From the NCBI RefSeq assembly GCF_017163705.1, contig NZ_JAFIWB010000003.1, positions 1-64,000 of the forward strand: 64,000 nt of DNA, in the 5' to 3' direction. Position numbers and translations under genes: made by a program. The notes beneath the pieces were generated by a model. That model saw nothing but the letters and a program-made list of their open reading frames with translations. It was not told the DNA's origin and made no database searches. Shown piece by piece: positions 36,196-44,928 of this stretch; position 1 is the stretch's first letter; every line of letters starts with the position of its first letter. This DNA is from Xanthomonas bonasiae (lineage in GTDB: Bacteria > Pseudomonadota > Gammaproteobacteria > Xanthomonadales > Xanthomonadaceae).

Positions 36196-36783
36196 ATGCG
36201 CCGCTGGATGCTTCCGTTGCTGGCGCTCGCGCTGCTATGCGGCTGCGGCCGTCAACCCGCCACCGCAAAGGTGCAGCAGGCACCGGCGGCGCAGCCGGCG
36301 CCGGTTGCCGACGCGCCGATCGACCCGCCGCTGGGCGAGTCCGACGCCGACGGCTACCGCGAGCTGGACTGGACCGCGATGCTGCCGCCCGTCGACCTGC
36401 AGGCACTGGAAAACACCGGTGAACCGCAGGTCGACCACAGCGGCAATCATGCGATGCCGCAGACCGGCACCTACCACACGGTGGCGGCGGTGCTGGCGCG
36501 CAAGGTGCGGCTGCCGGGCTACGTGGTGCCGCTGGACAGCGACGATGCCGGCCGCGTGCGCGAGTTCCTGTTCGTGCCGTACTACGGCGCCTGCATCCAC
36601 GTGCCGCCGCCGCCGCCGAACCAGATCGTGCATGTGCGCCTGGACACCCCGATCGACCCGCCCGACATGTACAGCCCGTTCTATCTGTCCGGCCAGTTGC
36701 GCGCCGAGACCCTGCACGGCGAACTCGCCGGCACCGCCTACACGATGGAGCAGGCCCGTCTGCATCCCTATGAAAAAGATTGA
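36196..36783 (+). CDS. DUF3299 lipoprotein, first copy (zrg operon)
   Basis: 195 residues. Signal with lipobox LLCGC (Cys17), a Pro/Ala linker, then the DUF3299 core: GYVVPLD, VREFLFVPYYGACIHVPPPPPNQIVHV. The His-Pro-rich FVPYYGACIHVPPP element is the family hallmark and may bind metal. Two bases separate it from the permease stop, and its 3-prime end overlaps the start of a paralogue. It belongs to the zinc-regulated operon. Confidence 0.87.
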   Translation: MRRWMLPLLALALLCGCGRQPATAKVQQAPAAQPAPVADAPIDPPLGESDADGYRELDWTAMLPPVDLQALENTGEPQVDHSGNHAMPQTGTYHTVAAVLARKVRLPGYVVPLDSDDAGRVREFLFVPYYGACIHVPPPPPNQIVHVRLDTPIDPPDMYSPFYLSGQLRAETLHGELAGTAYTMEQARLHPYEKD

Positions 36784-37423
36784 TCGCCATCTGCCGCTGG
36801 CCGCGGTGCTGTGCCTGCTGGCGGCCTGCCACGGTCACGACGGGCAGACCGGCACGAGATCCAAAGCGTCGACGGCAGCGGCGAACGCGACCGCGGCGAC
36901 CGCGGCGGACACCGGTGTCGCCGACACGGTGGAGCGCTGGGAACAACTGGCGCCGGCCAACGACATCTACCAGCGCCCACCGCCGCGCATCAGTGCCGGC
37001 TGGGGAGGGGACAGCACCGCGATGGACCAGGCGGCCGGCGACGATGGCCCCTCGATGGTCAACGGCATGCCGATCGACCACTCCGGCACCCAGCGCGCCG
37101 CGCAGTTCGGTTCGTCGGAAGTGGTGAAGGCGTTGGAAGGCAAACGCTTCGCCCTGGACGGCTACGTGGTGCCGCTGGAAAGCGACGACCAGGGCAAGGT
37201 CAGCGAACTGCTGTTCGTGCCGTTCTATGGCGCCTGCATCCACGTGCCGCCGCCGCCACCGAACCAGATCCTGCACGTCGTGCTGCGCACGCCGATCGAC
37301 GTGCCGGAGTTGTGGGACCCGTTCCATCTGCAGGGGCGGCTGCATCTGGCCAGCTTCAAGGCGCATATCGCCAACGCGACCTATGACGCCGAGGACGCGT
37401 CGATCACCCCAGTGAAGGGCTGA
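36770..37423 (+). CDS. DUF3299 lipoprotein, second copy (zrg operon)
   Basis: 217 residues. Lipobox LLAAC, then a Thr/Ala-rich linker (about 25-50), then a DUF3299 core with LDGYVVPLESDDQGKVSELLF, and the same VPFYGACIHVPPPPPNQ element as the upstream gene. It overlaps the preceding gene by 14 bases in another frame. Duplication of this gene within one operon is unusual; the two linkers differ, the cores are conserved. Confidence 0.87.
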   Translation: MKKIDRHLPLAAVLCLLAACHGHDGQTGTRSKASTAAANATAATAADTGVADTVERWEQLAPANDIYQRPPPRISAGWGGDSTAMDQAAGDDGPSMVNGMPIDHSGTQRAAQFGSSEVVKALEGKRFALDGYVVPLESDDQGKVSELLFVPFYGACIHVPPPPPNQILHVVLRTPIDVPELWDPFHLQGRLHLASFKAHIANATYDAEDASITPVKG

Positions 37424-37435
37424 GGGCGCGGATCG

Positions 37436-38239
37436 ATGCAGCCTACATCGCCAAGCATGCGCTGGATCGCGCTCGCCGCATGCGCGCTCGCCGTCGCTGG
37501 CGGTGTGTTGCTGGCGCTGCGCGCACACCGGCAAACGGAACCGACGTCGGGCGCGGCGACCGCGGCGGTCCGCACGCCGGTCGCCCCCGCATTCCATGTC
37601 GCGCCATTGCCCGACGATGCGGCCGGCAAGCGCATCGCCACGTTGTTGCACAGCGATGCCGCATTCGCCCGCGACGTGGCGTTCCTGCTGGCGGCCAGCG
37701 TGCGCGAACGCTGCGCGCCGGCACATGCCGGGGAACTGGCGAAAATGGCCAACCGCGCGCGCCTGCCAGTGCTGGCCGCGACGTCCGAGGTGACTGCGCG
37801 CGAGCAGGACCTGGACCAGCCGATCTACCAGGCGATCCAGCGCATCGCCGCAGCCGCACCGTGCGGGCGCGCGCTCGACCTGGCAGCGACCGGCCTGCCG
37901 CTGCAACTGGACCCGGAGCGCTATTCGGCGGCGTTCCCCGACAGCTATTACCAGCCGACGCTGGACACGGTACCGCACGAGTATGCCGGCCAGCCGCTGG
38001 GCGCACGCGCCGCACAGGAATGCCAGTCGATCGCCTATACGGTGCTGCCGCTGGGCCGCAGTGGCTGGCAGTGCAGCGCGCTCTGGGCCGGCACGCGCGC
38101 GCGGATCGTCAGGGCCTGCGAACAGGCCCGCAGCGAAAGCGGGCTGCGCGCTGGCGACGCGATTCCGCCCGAGGTCGCCAACCGGCTGACGCCGGTGGTG
38201 GCCGGCATGCTGGACAAGTTGCCCGACTCCTGCCGCTGA
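37436..38239 (+). CDS. Membrane-anchored hypothetical protein
   Basis: 267 residues. An N-terminal helix (WIALAACALAVAGGVLLAL) anchors a periplasmic part that contains eight or so Cys (RCAPAHAG, PCGRALD, QECQSIAY, WQCSALW, RACEQAR, DSCR), which suggests several disulfides. No family recognised. It is 12 bases after the DUF3299 operon and may be its last gene, though the role is unknown. A second in-frame ATG six codons in is also plausible as a start. Confidence 0.65.
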   Translation: MQPTSPSMRWIALAACALAVAGGVLLALRAHRQTEPTSGAATAAVRTPVAPAFHVAPLPDDAAGKRIATLLHSDAAFARDVAFLLAASVRERCAPAHAGELAKMANRARLPVLAATSEVTAREQDLDQPIYQAIQRIAAAAPCGRALDLAATGLPLQLDPERYSAAFPDSYYQPTLDTVPHEYAGQPLGARAAQECQSIAYTVLPLGRSGWQCSALWAGTRARIVRACEQARSESGLRAGDAIPPEVANRLTPVVAGMLDKLPDSCR

Positions 38240-38391
38240 GTGCTGTTGCTTCTTCTGTTGCTGTGGTTGCTGGATCTGGGCAGATCGCGGTGGCCCCGAA
38301 GAGTTGGCGTTCGCGGCGCCGTACCTGAGCCCGACAAGCGAGCCGGCTTTGCAGCGGAAGTGCCCGCTGCCGTAGCATTTGCCGTGGCCGT

Positions 38392-38450
38392 GGCTAACAA
38401 TGCATCCAAGCCGGCACCGCTTCGCGGCGCGGCTAAACTCAGGTACGACT
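38392..38450 (+). mobile_element. attC-like site, decayed at its right end
   Basis: Starts with GGCTAAC (38392-38398), then CCAAGCCGG ... GCGGCTAAACT as imperfect inner arms around CACCGCTTCGCGG. This is the layout of a short integron attC. The right-hand GTTRRRY box is replaced by GGTACGAC, so the site is probably not functional. It ends 5 bases before the start of the next gene, as expected for a cassette. Confidence 0.65.
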
Positions 38451-38455
38451 CGCCG

Positions 38456-38911
38456 ATGCAACTTTCAGCGTTTCTAGTGGCATTGCTTTCCGGCGTTTCG
38501 GCGCTCGCCGGCGTTGCATTGGGTCATATATTTGCGGCCAAGCGCGCACGCCAAGATGAGCTCGCGGCAATGAGGATGGCTGCCTATGTAGACTTCCTGA
38601 GATCGACCTCACTTTTGTTCACCGCACGCCGTGCGGGACGCACTAAAGATGAAGTCGAAGAACTGGCCCATCTCAATGACGCCAAGACGCGTATCTTGCT
38701 GACGGCGGATCTTCCTGTGGTCAAAAGCTTGCAGCAATTCTGGCTACAAGGCGGCACTTTGGAAAAAGAGCAAGAGATACTCGCTTTCCGCAACCTCTGT
38801 AATGACATGCGCGAAAGCCTTGGCAAGGAACAGTTGGCGCTGCAAATGGATCTTGCCGGGGTTCTGTTTAAACTTGAACCATCAACGTATTCGTTCAAGG
38901 TCAGTGATTGA
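38456..38911 (+). CDS. Membrane-anchored cassette-like hypothetical protein
   Basis: 151 residues. An N-terminal hydrophobic helix (FLVALLSGVSALAGVALGHIF) is followed by a charged, helical cytoplasmic domain with several Lys/Glu runs. Family not recognised; small one-helix proteins of this kind are common in integron cassettes. It is bounded by attC-like sequence on both sides and has a lower GC content than the zinc operon, consistent with a cassette origin. Function unknown. Confidence 0.75.
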   Translation: MQLSAFLVALLSGVSALAGVALGHIFAAKRARQDELAAMRMAAYVDFLRSTSLLFTARRAGRTKDEVEELAHLNDAKTRILLTADLPVVKSLQQFWLQGGTLEKEQEILAFRNLCNDMRESLGKEQLALQMDLAGVLFKLEPSTYSFKVSD

Positions 38912-38912
38912 C

Positions 38913-38965
38913 GGCTAACCGTTCTTCAAAGCAAGCGCCGCTCGCCATGCGGGTTAATGCATTTC
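38913..38965 (+). mobile_element. attC remnant after the cassette-like gene
   Basis: GGCTAAC at 38913-38919 followed by TTCTTCAAAGC matches the left arm of an attC site; the right arm GCGGGTTAATGC is recognisable but the final GTTRRRY box is lost. It begins one base after the stop codon of the preceding gene. Confidence 0.5.
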
Positions 38966-39466
38966 TAAAGCAGGCATGTCCCGCTCCCGTCCGGGAGCGC
39001 ACCAAATCGGGCAGAGAGATTAGGGAGCGTTATCGGGGGTAGGGCACATGGCAGCTACCGACCCGAAGCGGACATGACGGCCTCCACCAAAGGTTGCTGG
39101 CCGGCACCTACTGCGCCTGGAGGTCGACCGGAAGCAGTTGTGGGCTGTAATCAACGTGACGGTAGCGGGCCATAACATTCCCTTGCCGTGATGGATCGGG
39201 TGTAGCAGCATGGGCAAGGTCTTCTTCAGCTTCGTTCGGCGCAATCCTCCCAATTTAGTCGGCCCTGGGAGTTCTGCCAGCGCTCAGCCAAAGAAGGCCG
39301 CGTAGCCGGCGCGGCTGTGAGGTAGATTGACGGCATCCCAGTATCCGGGTCTTGTCGACGCCGGCGGCCGCAGCGACGCGCTCATGGCGCTGAATCCGCC
39401 CGCACACCACCACGCCGACAGGCGCAAAAAACACGGCGCTAATGCCGCGACGCGGCATCACCCACG
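38966..39466. other. 501-base intergenic stretch with repeat copy D
   Basis: Contains an inverted repeat GCTCCCG/CGGGAGC near 38983, the boundary repeat (39018-39043), and a linked element CTACCGACCCGAAGCGG (39054) that recurs near copy G. No gene supported on either strand. Confidence 0.55.
39018..39043 (+). repeat. Dispersed boundary repeat, copy D
   Basis: GATTAGGGAGCG followed by TTATCGGGGGTAGG; a near-perfect family member. It lies at the left edge of the DUF418-TetR module. Confidence 0.8.
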
Positions 39467-40711
39467 CTACCGGCTTCGGGCCTGTTCAGCCTCCGCCCCG
39501 GCCGCTGCGAGCGCCGGTGGGCGCTGGCGAATGCCGCCGTAGCTCAATCGCCGCCACAGCCACTCCACCGGGCCGATGCTGAAGCGCGCCAACCACCAGC
39601 GGCTGCTGATCACCTGCAGAGCGAACAGCAGCACGCCCAGCGCCAGCGCCAGGTCGAGCGGCATCCGCCCGTACTGGCCCAGACCGAAGCCGTAGAAGAT
39701 CCATGTGCAGACCAGCGACTGCAGCAGGTATTGGGTCAGCGCCATGCGACCGAGCGGCGCGAACACACCCAGCCACACGCGCCAGCGCGATCGCTGCAGC
39801 AGCAACAGGATGCCGGCCGCGTAGCCCAGGGTCAGCGCGAACTTTGCGAAGAAGAAGGTCGCCTTAATCAAGACCCGCAGCGGCTGCAGCGCAAGCTGAT
39901 TCACCCAGGCATGCAGCGCCTCCTGCGGCACCGCGTTGGCCACCAGCCCGAAGCTGAAGCAGAGCACGAAGACCTGCCGCAGCCGGCGCCGATGCGCGTC
40001 CGGTGCCGAAAGCCATCCGCCCTTCCAGGCCGCAACGCCGACGATGAAGAACGGCGCCAGGATGACGAAGCGATTGGCGATACGCATCGGGCCGATCACA
40101 TGCAGCGTTTCCCACCATCGGTATTGCAGGGCGTCGAGCCACCCACCTTGCCCGTAGTGCTGGAGACCAAGGGCGTAGGTTTGCGCCGGCGGCAGATCCG
40201 TTGCAAGCGCCTCCATCGGACCGGCAATCACCGCCGAGACGATCAGCACCACCGGGATCGCCCACAACACCCGGCCGGCCGACAGCCGCAGGAAGGGCAG
40301 AACCATCAAGCTGATCAGTGCGTAGTCGAGCAGGATGTCGACGTTCCACAACAAGAACGTGTGCACGCTGCCCAGCAGGGCGAGCACCGCGCTGCGACGC
40401 AGCGCAAATGGCCAGCGCGACTGACCCTTGTCGGACGCACGATCGGCCTGGATGGCGAGGCCAGCACCGAACAGGATCGACAGCAGCGCCGCCGCTTTGT
40501 TCTCCAACAGCACCCTAACGAGGTCGCCGGCCAAGCCACCGAAGTCTCCCAGCGGATAGGCGACCCCGGCTTCCCGCGCCAAATCGGCACCGCAGAAGTA
40601 ACCGATATTGACCAGCAGCACGCCGAACAAGGCCAGACCGCGCAGCACATCCAATTGCAACAACCGTTCGCCGCGAGCGACCGGGCCTTGCGACACAACT
40701 TCCGCAGACAT
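39467..40711 (-). CDS. DUF418 family membrane protein
   Basis: 414 residues with about nine or ten hydrophobic helices. Begins with RLLQLDVLRGLALFGVLLVN, the typical start of this family, and has the C-terminal LGRMALTQYLLQS and GPVEWLWRRLSYG. Function unproven; acyltransferase-like membrane proteins of related fold are known. It follows its TetR regulator by 26 bases and is probably the regulated gene. GAGAG precedes the ATG. Confidence 0.88.
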   Translation of the reverse strand: MSAEVVSQGPVARGERLLQLDVLRGLALFGVLLVNIGYFCGADLAREAGVAYPLGDFGGLAGDLVRVLLENKAAALLSILFGAGLAIQADRASDKGQSRWPFALRRSAVLALLGSVHTFLLWNVDILLDYALISLMVLPFLRLSAGRVLWAIPVVLIVSAVIAGPMEALATDLPPAQTYALGLQHYGQGGWLDALQYRWWETLHVIGPMRIANRFVILAPFFIVGVAAWKGGWLSAPDAHRRRLRQVFVLCFSFGLVANAVPQEALHAWVNQLALQPLRVLIKATFFFAKFALTLGYAAGILLLLQRSRWRVWLGVFAPLGRMALTQYLLQSLVCTWIFYGFGLGQYGRMPLDLALALGVLLFALQVISSRWWLARFSIGPVEWLWRRLSYGGIRQRPPALAAAGAEAEQARSR

Positions 40712-40737
40712 AACTACTCTCTCAGTAAGACACTGAC

Positions 40738-41295
40738 TCAGTTCGCCTGCGCGATGCCGAGCACCCGCGCCGCCATGTTTTTTGCCCGCGTGGCGGGGGT
40801 CGGGTTTCCTTCGCGAACCGCGGTGACCACGGCCCCGTCGAACAGCAGCATGAGATCGCCGGCCGCGCTTTCGTCCAGCCCGGCCGCTCGCAACAAACGG
40901 GCGAAGTAGGCCTCGAAGCGGTGCTTGTGCGCAGCCGCAGCCCGATGCAGTGCGTGGCTGGGCAGCGGCGTCTCGGCGATGGTGTTGAGGAAGGCGCAAC
41001 CGCGGTAGTCGGGGCTGGCCAGGCGCATCGCCAAGGCGTCGAACACTGCCAGCGGCCGCAGATTTGCATCGGGCGCCAAGCGCTCGACCTCCTGCTCGAA
41101 CCAGGCGCAGAGTCGTTCGTCGCGCCGCTCCAGCACCGCCAACGCCAGACCTTCCTTCGACCGAAAGTGCCGATAGAAGCTCATGCGGGCGACTTCCGCG
41201 GTGCTGATGATGGCGTCCACGCCGACCGCCTGAATCCCCTGCCGATAGAACAGATTGGTGGCGACATCCAGGATGCGCTCGCGAACCTTGCTCAT
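40738..41295 (-). CDS. TetR-family regulator
   Basis: 185 residues. Helix-turn-helix: RERILDVATNLFYRQGIQAVGVDAI with recognition helix EVARMSFYRHFRSKEGLA. The C-terminal domain contains GCAFLNTIAE, a motif shared with a subgroup of TetR regulators that control transport or degradation genes. It is followed by the DUF418 gene and faces a palindrome (ACCGATCGGT, 41333-41342). The start ATG at 41295 is preferred over a GTG two codons upstream. Confidence 0.92.
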   Translation of the reverse strand: MSKVRERILDVATNLFYRQGIQAVGVDAIISTAEVARMSFYRHFRSKEGLALAVLERRDERLCAWFEQEVERLAPDANLRPLAVFDALAMRLASPDYRGCAFLNTIAETPLPSHALHRAAAAHKHRFEAYFARLLRAAGLDESAAGDLMLLFDGAVVTAVREGNPTPATRAKNMAARVLGIAQAN

Positions 41296-41323
41296 GATCA
41301 CTCCGGCGGTGGATTCCCGGCGG

Positions 41324-41347
41324 ATGATATAGACCGATCGGTATCAT
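41324..41347. promoter_or_regulatory. Palindromic operator upstream of the TetR gene
   Basis: Core palindrome ACCGATCGGT (41333-41342) flanked by ATGATA and ATCAT. It lies 29-52 bases from the TetR start and is the likely autoregulatory site. Confidence 0.65.
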
Positions 41348-41926
41348 TTCAAGTCAAGCGCAGGCGGACCCTACCCACGACATCGCCGGGAGCAGGCGTG
41401 GCATCGCGTTTGGCTTGGCTGGCCCGGCGCTTGAACTCAGGCGTGTTCGGTGCTGGCGGCAAAGGTCCAGGCCTTGCCGTGGATCGTGCTGATCCTAGCC
41501 ATCACGGAGTAGGCGGGGCGGGGCCAAACGTTCGATCGATGTGCTACTCCCCATGGTGGCCGGAAGGGATGCTCAGGGTTGCGAAGCGATCAGTAGGAAC
41601 CTCCTGAAGTTCCCTCTTTCGGGCGAGGTCTCGCAGCACTTTCTGAACTTCTTCTTCTGGCCGGAAGCTTACATCGGCGGGGCGGCGGATTAGGGAGATT
41701 TATCGGGGTAGGCAGAGCCATGCAAACAGACGGGGATTAGGAGGTGTTACCGAGGCTAGGGGAGAGGTCCCCTCTCACCTCAAAAGTAGATTTGGCGCTA
41801 TCGCGGGTGCCCGCTGTGTGGCCGCCAAGCCTGGTCGTTCGAGTACGGGTTCTGAACTCACTTCGACGACGCGGCATCGCGGTCGTATTGCGTTTGCGCT
41901 TGCCCCATGCGACATTCTTACCATGC
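41348..41926. other. 579-base stretch with paired repeats, remnant reading frame
   Basis: A short plus-strand frame ending at 41692 (NLLKFPLSGEVSQHF ... PEAYIGGAAD) looks like the C terminus of a lost gene and ends inside repeat copy E. Two repeat copies follow, then the sequence leads into tRNA-Asn. No intact gene is visible. Confidence 0.45.
41688..41760 (+). repeat. Dispersed boundary repeat, tandem copies E1 and E2
   Basis: E1: GATTAGGGAGAT followed by TTATCGGGGTAGG (41688-41712). E2: GATTAGGAGGTG followed by TTACCGAGGCTAGG (41735-41760), preceded by CAGACGGG as in copies B/C. The pair lies between the TetR operator and tRNA-Asn. Confidence 0.8.
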
Positions 41927-42001
41927 TCCGGGGTAGTTCAGCGGCAGAACACTCGGCTGTTAACCGGGAGGGCGCTGGTTCGAATCCAGCCCCCGGACCC
42001 A
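41927..42001 (+). tRNA. tRNA-Asn (GTT), atypical 3-prime end
   Basis: Acceptor stem TCCGGGG (41927-41933) pairs with CCCCGGA (41991-41997). D stem GTTC/GAAC, anticodon GTT at 41959-41961 in CTGTTAA, T arm GCTGG-TTCGAAT-CCAGC. The base after the acceptor stem is C instead of the G usual for tRNA-Asn, then CCA. The D loop is short. It may be a functional second copy or a partial copy produced at an integration site. Confidence 0.75.
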
Positions 42002-42026
42002 CCGCTTCGCAATATCGACAGCACGC

Positions 42027-44339
42027 ATGACTTCAGATCGAAGCAGCGGTTCGAGCACATCGCCCGGATTCAACTACGCGCGCTTCCAGTTGGCGAAGGC
42101 GCTGGACACCACGGAACATCACCCGGATTCGCAGGCGCGGTTACGCGCTGGCGTCCGTGCGGAACGCTGGATGCATGTACTTGAGCATGTGCTGATGGAA
42201 ACAGCGCACTATGGTTCCCGCACGCCGTTCGCGGATGTCCCCGCATGGGCGACACTGGAGGTTAACACCGGTGGTTTCGCCACTGGTCGTCTGCTCGCCG
42301 GCGGTGAATTAACCGCGTACGAACGCGAGCTGTCCAAGAGGGTGGTGCACGTCAGCGCCGATCAGGTACGGTTTGACTTGAATCTCTGGCATCTGACCGA
42401 GGCCGGCCTCGATCACCTGCAGCGCATGCTCACGGAAGGTAGCTACAGTATCGATCTGCCCGAAGAGGCGGCGCTGCCGATGGTCGCGTGGCTCGTCGGC
42501 CAGGGCCGCATCGAGCAGGCGCAAACGATCATTGAAGCGATCGCGCCGTTTTTCGACAGATTGCGGTTCTTTCCGGCGCGTATCGATGGCACATCCCCTT
42601 TGTCCGCCGAAGTCAGCATCTTCACCGCTAGCGATGTTCGGCAATGTCTGTCGGAACTGGGTGCACAACGCAGGCTAGCGGCGCAGAAGTGGTCGATCGA
42701 GATCCGTTTGCCTCTTTACGACGCGACGATCTCGCTGTTTCTCGATACCTACGTCGATGGCTGGCCGTGCCGCCGTTTTCCGGAAGACTGGCAAGCGTCG
42801 GCCAAGGCATTGTTGACGCGGATCAGTGACGCTCGGGCCGATGGTCATGGTGACCTCACGAGGCGGAGAGACCGGGTGACTGAGGCGTTCGCGCTCTTGG
42901 CCGCGTGTGCTGACGATCCGGCCACGCTTACCGGGCGCCAAGTCGGCCGGATTCGCAGGATCGTCGACGATTTCGTTGAGGCACACGGCAGGCCCGATTC
43001 GTCAGGGCACCTTGCCTTCCGGCAGCAGCAACAGCGCGACGTGGCCTCGGCGGCACACCACCGTATCGGTCATGCCGTCGCTGCGAGACTGGCGGCATAT
43101 CCCCCATCAGAAGGCATCGCCGACTTCTCTGCGTTGTCAGCCCCGATCAACGAAGACGAGGCTGCGACGTTCGGTATCGAACCGGACCAGCAGTTGCCGG
43201 ATCCGGTTCGATACCGTCTGGAACGGTGCCGTCGCGGCACGATCGCCGAATTGGTCGATGCCGGCATCGTCACGTCGGGCGACACGATCGCTCGCGTGCT
43301 TCCGGTGTTGATTGCCGAGATCCGTAGCAGCGAATTGGCCAACCCGACACTGCGTTGTCTGTACGCTGCGACCTATCGCGCTTTCCGGAGGCGGCGGTCG
43401 CTGCTGCTGCTCAACCTCGAAGGCCAGGTGCGCCTGAACGAGTTGCCTTGGATCTCAGTGGTCGATGGCGATCGTAATGCCGACACCGTTACCGCGGGTG
43501 CCGCACGCGCGGCCCTGATCGAATCGGCTTCGATGGTGATCTCGGCCTTTCCGCACGCTATTACTCCCAACAAGCTGGTCAGAGAGTTCCGCGTCCTCGC
43601 TGATGGCGCGAAGTTGAAGCTGCCTTTCGTCGATGAGATCGCGACCGATATCTTCACGGGCGAGTTCACCAACACATATATCGAAGCCGCGCGATTCGCA
43701 GCCCAGGTCATTGCGGGAACGCTGTATGCCGACTATTACAATATCGACACCGATGCACTGGCCGTTCTCCCTGACAGGCTCAAGGCCGAGACCAAGCGAA
43801 ATGGGTGGAGCAGGGCAAACGATTCCACAGATGCGCTATCGACCTTGGCTGCGCGGCGCGCCAACGCTTCATCGGGTGGATGGAGTCCAGCGATCAACGG
43901 CACCATCCTTGAGCAGGTCCAGATCCTGACGACGCACAACCTTGCGGTCCTGTTCGACGGCGCCGGACTTCGCGCCATGTTGCGTCCAACGCTGGATGCG
44001 ATCGCGCTCCAGAGCTTCCAGTGGATATGCAGACGCCAGCAGATGCAGATCCCACATTGGCATGCCCAACTGATCATGGTCAAGAACACGGCGTATGCGT
44101 GGAGACAGATGCTTTTCTTTCTATCGATGCTCGACGATGCCCGTAGGCGGGTGGCGATCGCGCGCATTGAAGCGCATTTCTACGAACAACCTAACACGTT
44201 CAGGTCGCGCTTCGAGCCCGTTATGTGTGGCCTTCGGCTGGCCGCAGAAGGACGGCGGCTGCCTCAACACGAGACTGGACCCAATGGCGCAAGGGTCTTC
44301 AAAGGCTGGACGACCGAACGACACTGGCTGGCTTCCTGA
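42027..44339 (+). CDS. Large hypothetical protein beside tRNA-Asn
   Basis: 770 residues, no signal peptide or membrane helix, mostly helical with mixed strands. I do not recognise the family. Noticeable segments are ALEVNTGGFATGRLLA near residue 75-90, a basic RRRRSLLLLNLEGQVRLNELPW near 445-470, and an acidic central part. A Gly-Gly-Phe motif of this kind also occurs in large uncharacterised actinobacterial proteins (memory only). It begins 25 bases after tRNA-Asn and is the first gene of an accessory stretch that includes a GIY-YIG protein and CBASS, which makes a defence or mobile-element role possible but unproven. Confidence 0.8.
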   Translation: MTSDRSSGSSTSPGFNYARFQLAKALDTTEHHPDSQARLRAGVRAERWMHVLEHVLMETAHYGSRTPFADVPAWATLEVNTGGFATGRLLAGGELTAYERELSKRVVHVSADQVRFDLNLWHLTEAGLDHLQRMLTEGSYSIDLPEEAALPMVAWLVGQGRIEQAQTIIEAIAPFFDRLRFFPARIDGTSPLSAEVSIFTASDVRQCLSELGAQRRLAAQKWSIEIRLPLYDATISLFLDTYVDGWPCRRFPEDWQASAKALLTRISDARADGHGDLTRRRDRVTEAFALLAACADDPATLTGRQVGRIRRIVDDFVEAHGRPDSSGHLAFRQQQQRDVASAAHHRIGHAVAARLAAYPPSEGIADFSALSAPINEDEAATFGIEPDQQLPDPVRYRLERCRRGTIAELVDAGIVTSGDTIARVLPVLIAEIRSSELANPTLRCLYAATYRAFRRRRSLLLLNLEGQVRLNELPWISVVDGDRNADTVTAGAARAALIESASMVISAFPHAITPNKLVREFRVLADGAKLKLPFVDEIATDIFTGEFTNTYIEAARFAAQVIAGTLYADYYNIDTDALAVLPDRLKAETKRNGWSRANDSTDALSTLAARRANASSGGWSPAINGTILEQVQILTTHNLAVLFDGAGLRAMLRPTLDAIALQSFQWICRRQQMQIPHWHAQLIMVKNTAYAWRQMLFFLSMLDDARRRVAIARIEAHFYEQPNTFRSRFEPVMCGLRLAAEGRRLPQHETGPNGARVFKGWTTERHWLAS

Positions 44340-44526
44340 GCGCTGTAGCCAGGAACTTGGACAAACCAAGTGCTCACTGGATGAACAACAAGATGTACCG
44401 GCGTTTTGGTCACCGGCCTTACCTGGGCAGGGAGTACCGCTGCGGCTCAGCTTGGCTGAGGAGAATTCAGCAGGCCCACATGGTGGGCATACCGTGTGAT
44501 CTGACTGCATTGAAGCGGACGTCAAT

Positions 44527-44928
44527 ATGACAGACCTTCTGAGTTCAACAATTCGATCTTCGCCCATTACCATCTACGTGCTGGCGCTTGAGAACGGTTG
44601 CTACTACGTTGGACAATCATGCAAGTTCGTCGAACGAATTGCTGCTCACTTCCAGGGAAAGGGATCTGCCTGGACGCAGCGACATTCACCCGTTGCTGTG
44701 TTGTGCGCCAAGACGGTTAGAACGCGCGATTGGAAGGTTGCTGAGCAATTTGAGAACAGGCTTACTCTGTTCTTGATGTCTAAGCACGGTTGGCAGAAGG
44801 TGCGTGGTGGCTTCTGGTCGAATGTGTGCGAGCGATCCACCAGTGGCGGCCTAGTGCACCACCGGAAGGCGTACATCCTCAACCAAAACCCCCAGTGCAA
44901 AAAAAGGCATGTAGAGCTTCTGGATTAG
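44527..44928 (+). CDS. GIY-YIG nuclease-like protein
   Basis: 133 residues. ITIYVLALENGCYYVGQS is a GIY-YIG motif (Ile16-Tyr17-Val18 and Tyr27-Val28-Gly29), followed by the conserved Arg in ERIAAHF and a possible catalytic Glu in AEQFENRLT. The domain is of usual length. It could be a stand-alone nuclease of a mobile element or defence set. The last codon and stop (GATTAG) are supplied by a copy of the dispersed repeat, so the C terminus may have been reshaped. Confidence 0.8.
   Translation: MTDLLSSTIRSSPITIYVLALENGCYYVGQSCKFVERIAAHFQGKGSAWTQRHSPVAVLCAKTVRTRDWKVAEQFENRLTLFLMSKHGWQKVRGGFWSNVCERSTSGGLVHHRKAYILNQNPQCKKRHVELLD

Noticed and set aside
38240-38391. Extra gene between the Cys-rich protein and the attC-like site
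   Set aside because: No frame with a start and ribosome site; the region is short and repetitive (Leu-rich by base composition).
38983-38998. Rho-independent terminator from the GCTCCCG/CGGGAGC hairpin
   Set aside because: The hairpin is perfect but no run of T follows on either strand, so it is only noted as an inverted repeat.
44340-44526. Additional small gene between the 770-residue protein and the GIY-YIG gene
   Set aside because: Open frames here are short, lack ribosome sites and overlap the ends of the neighbours.
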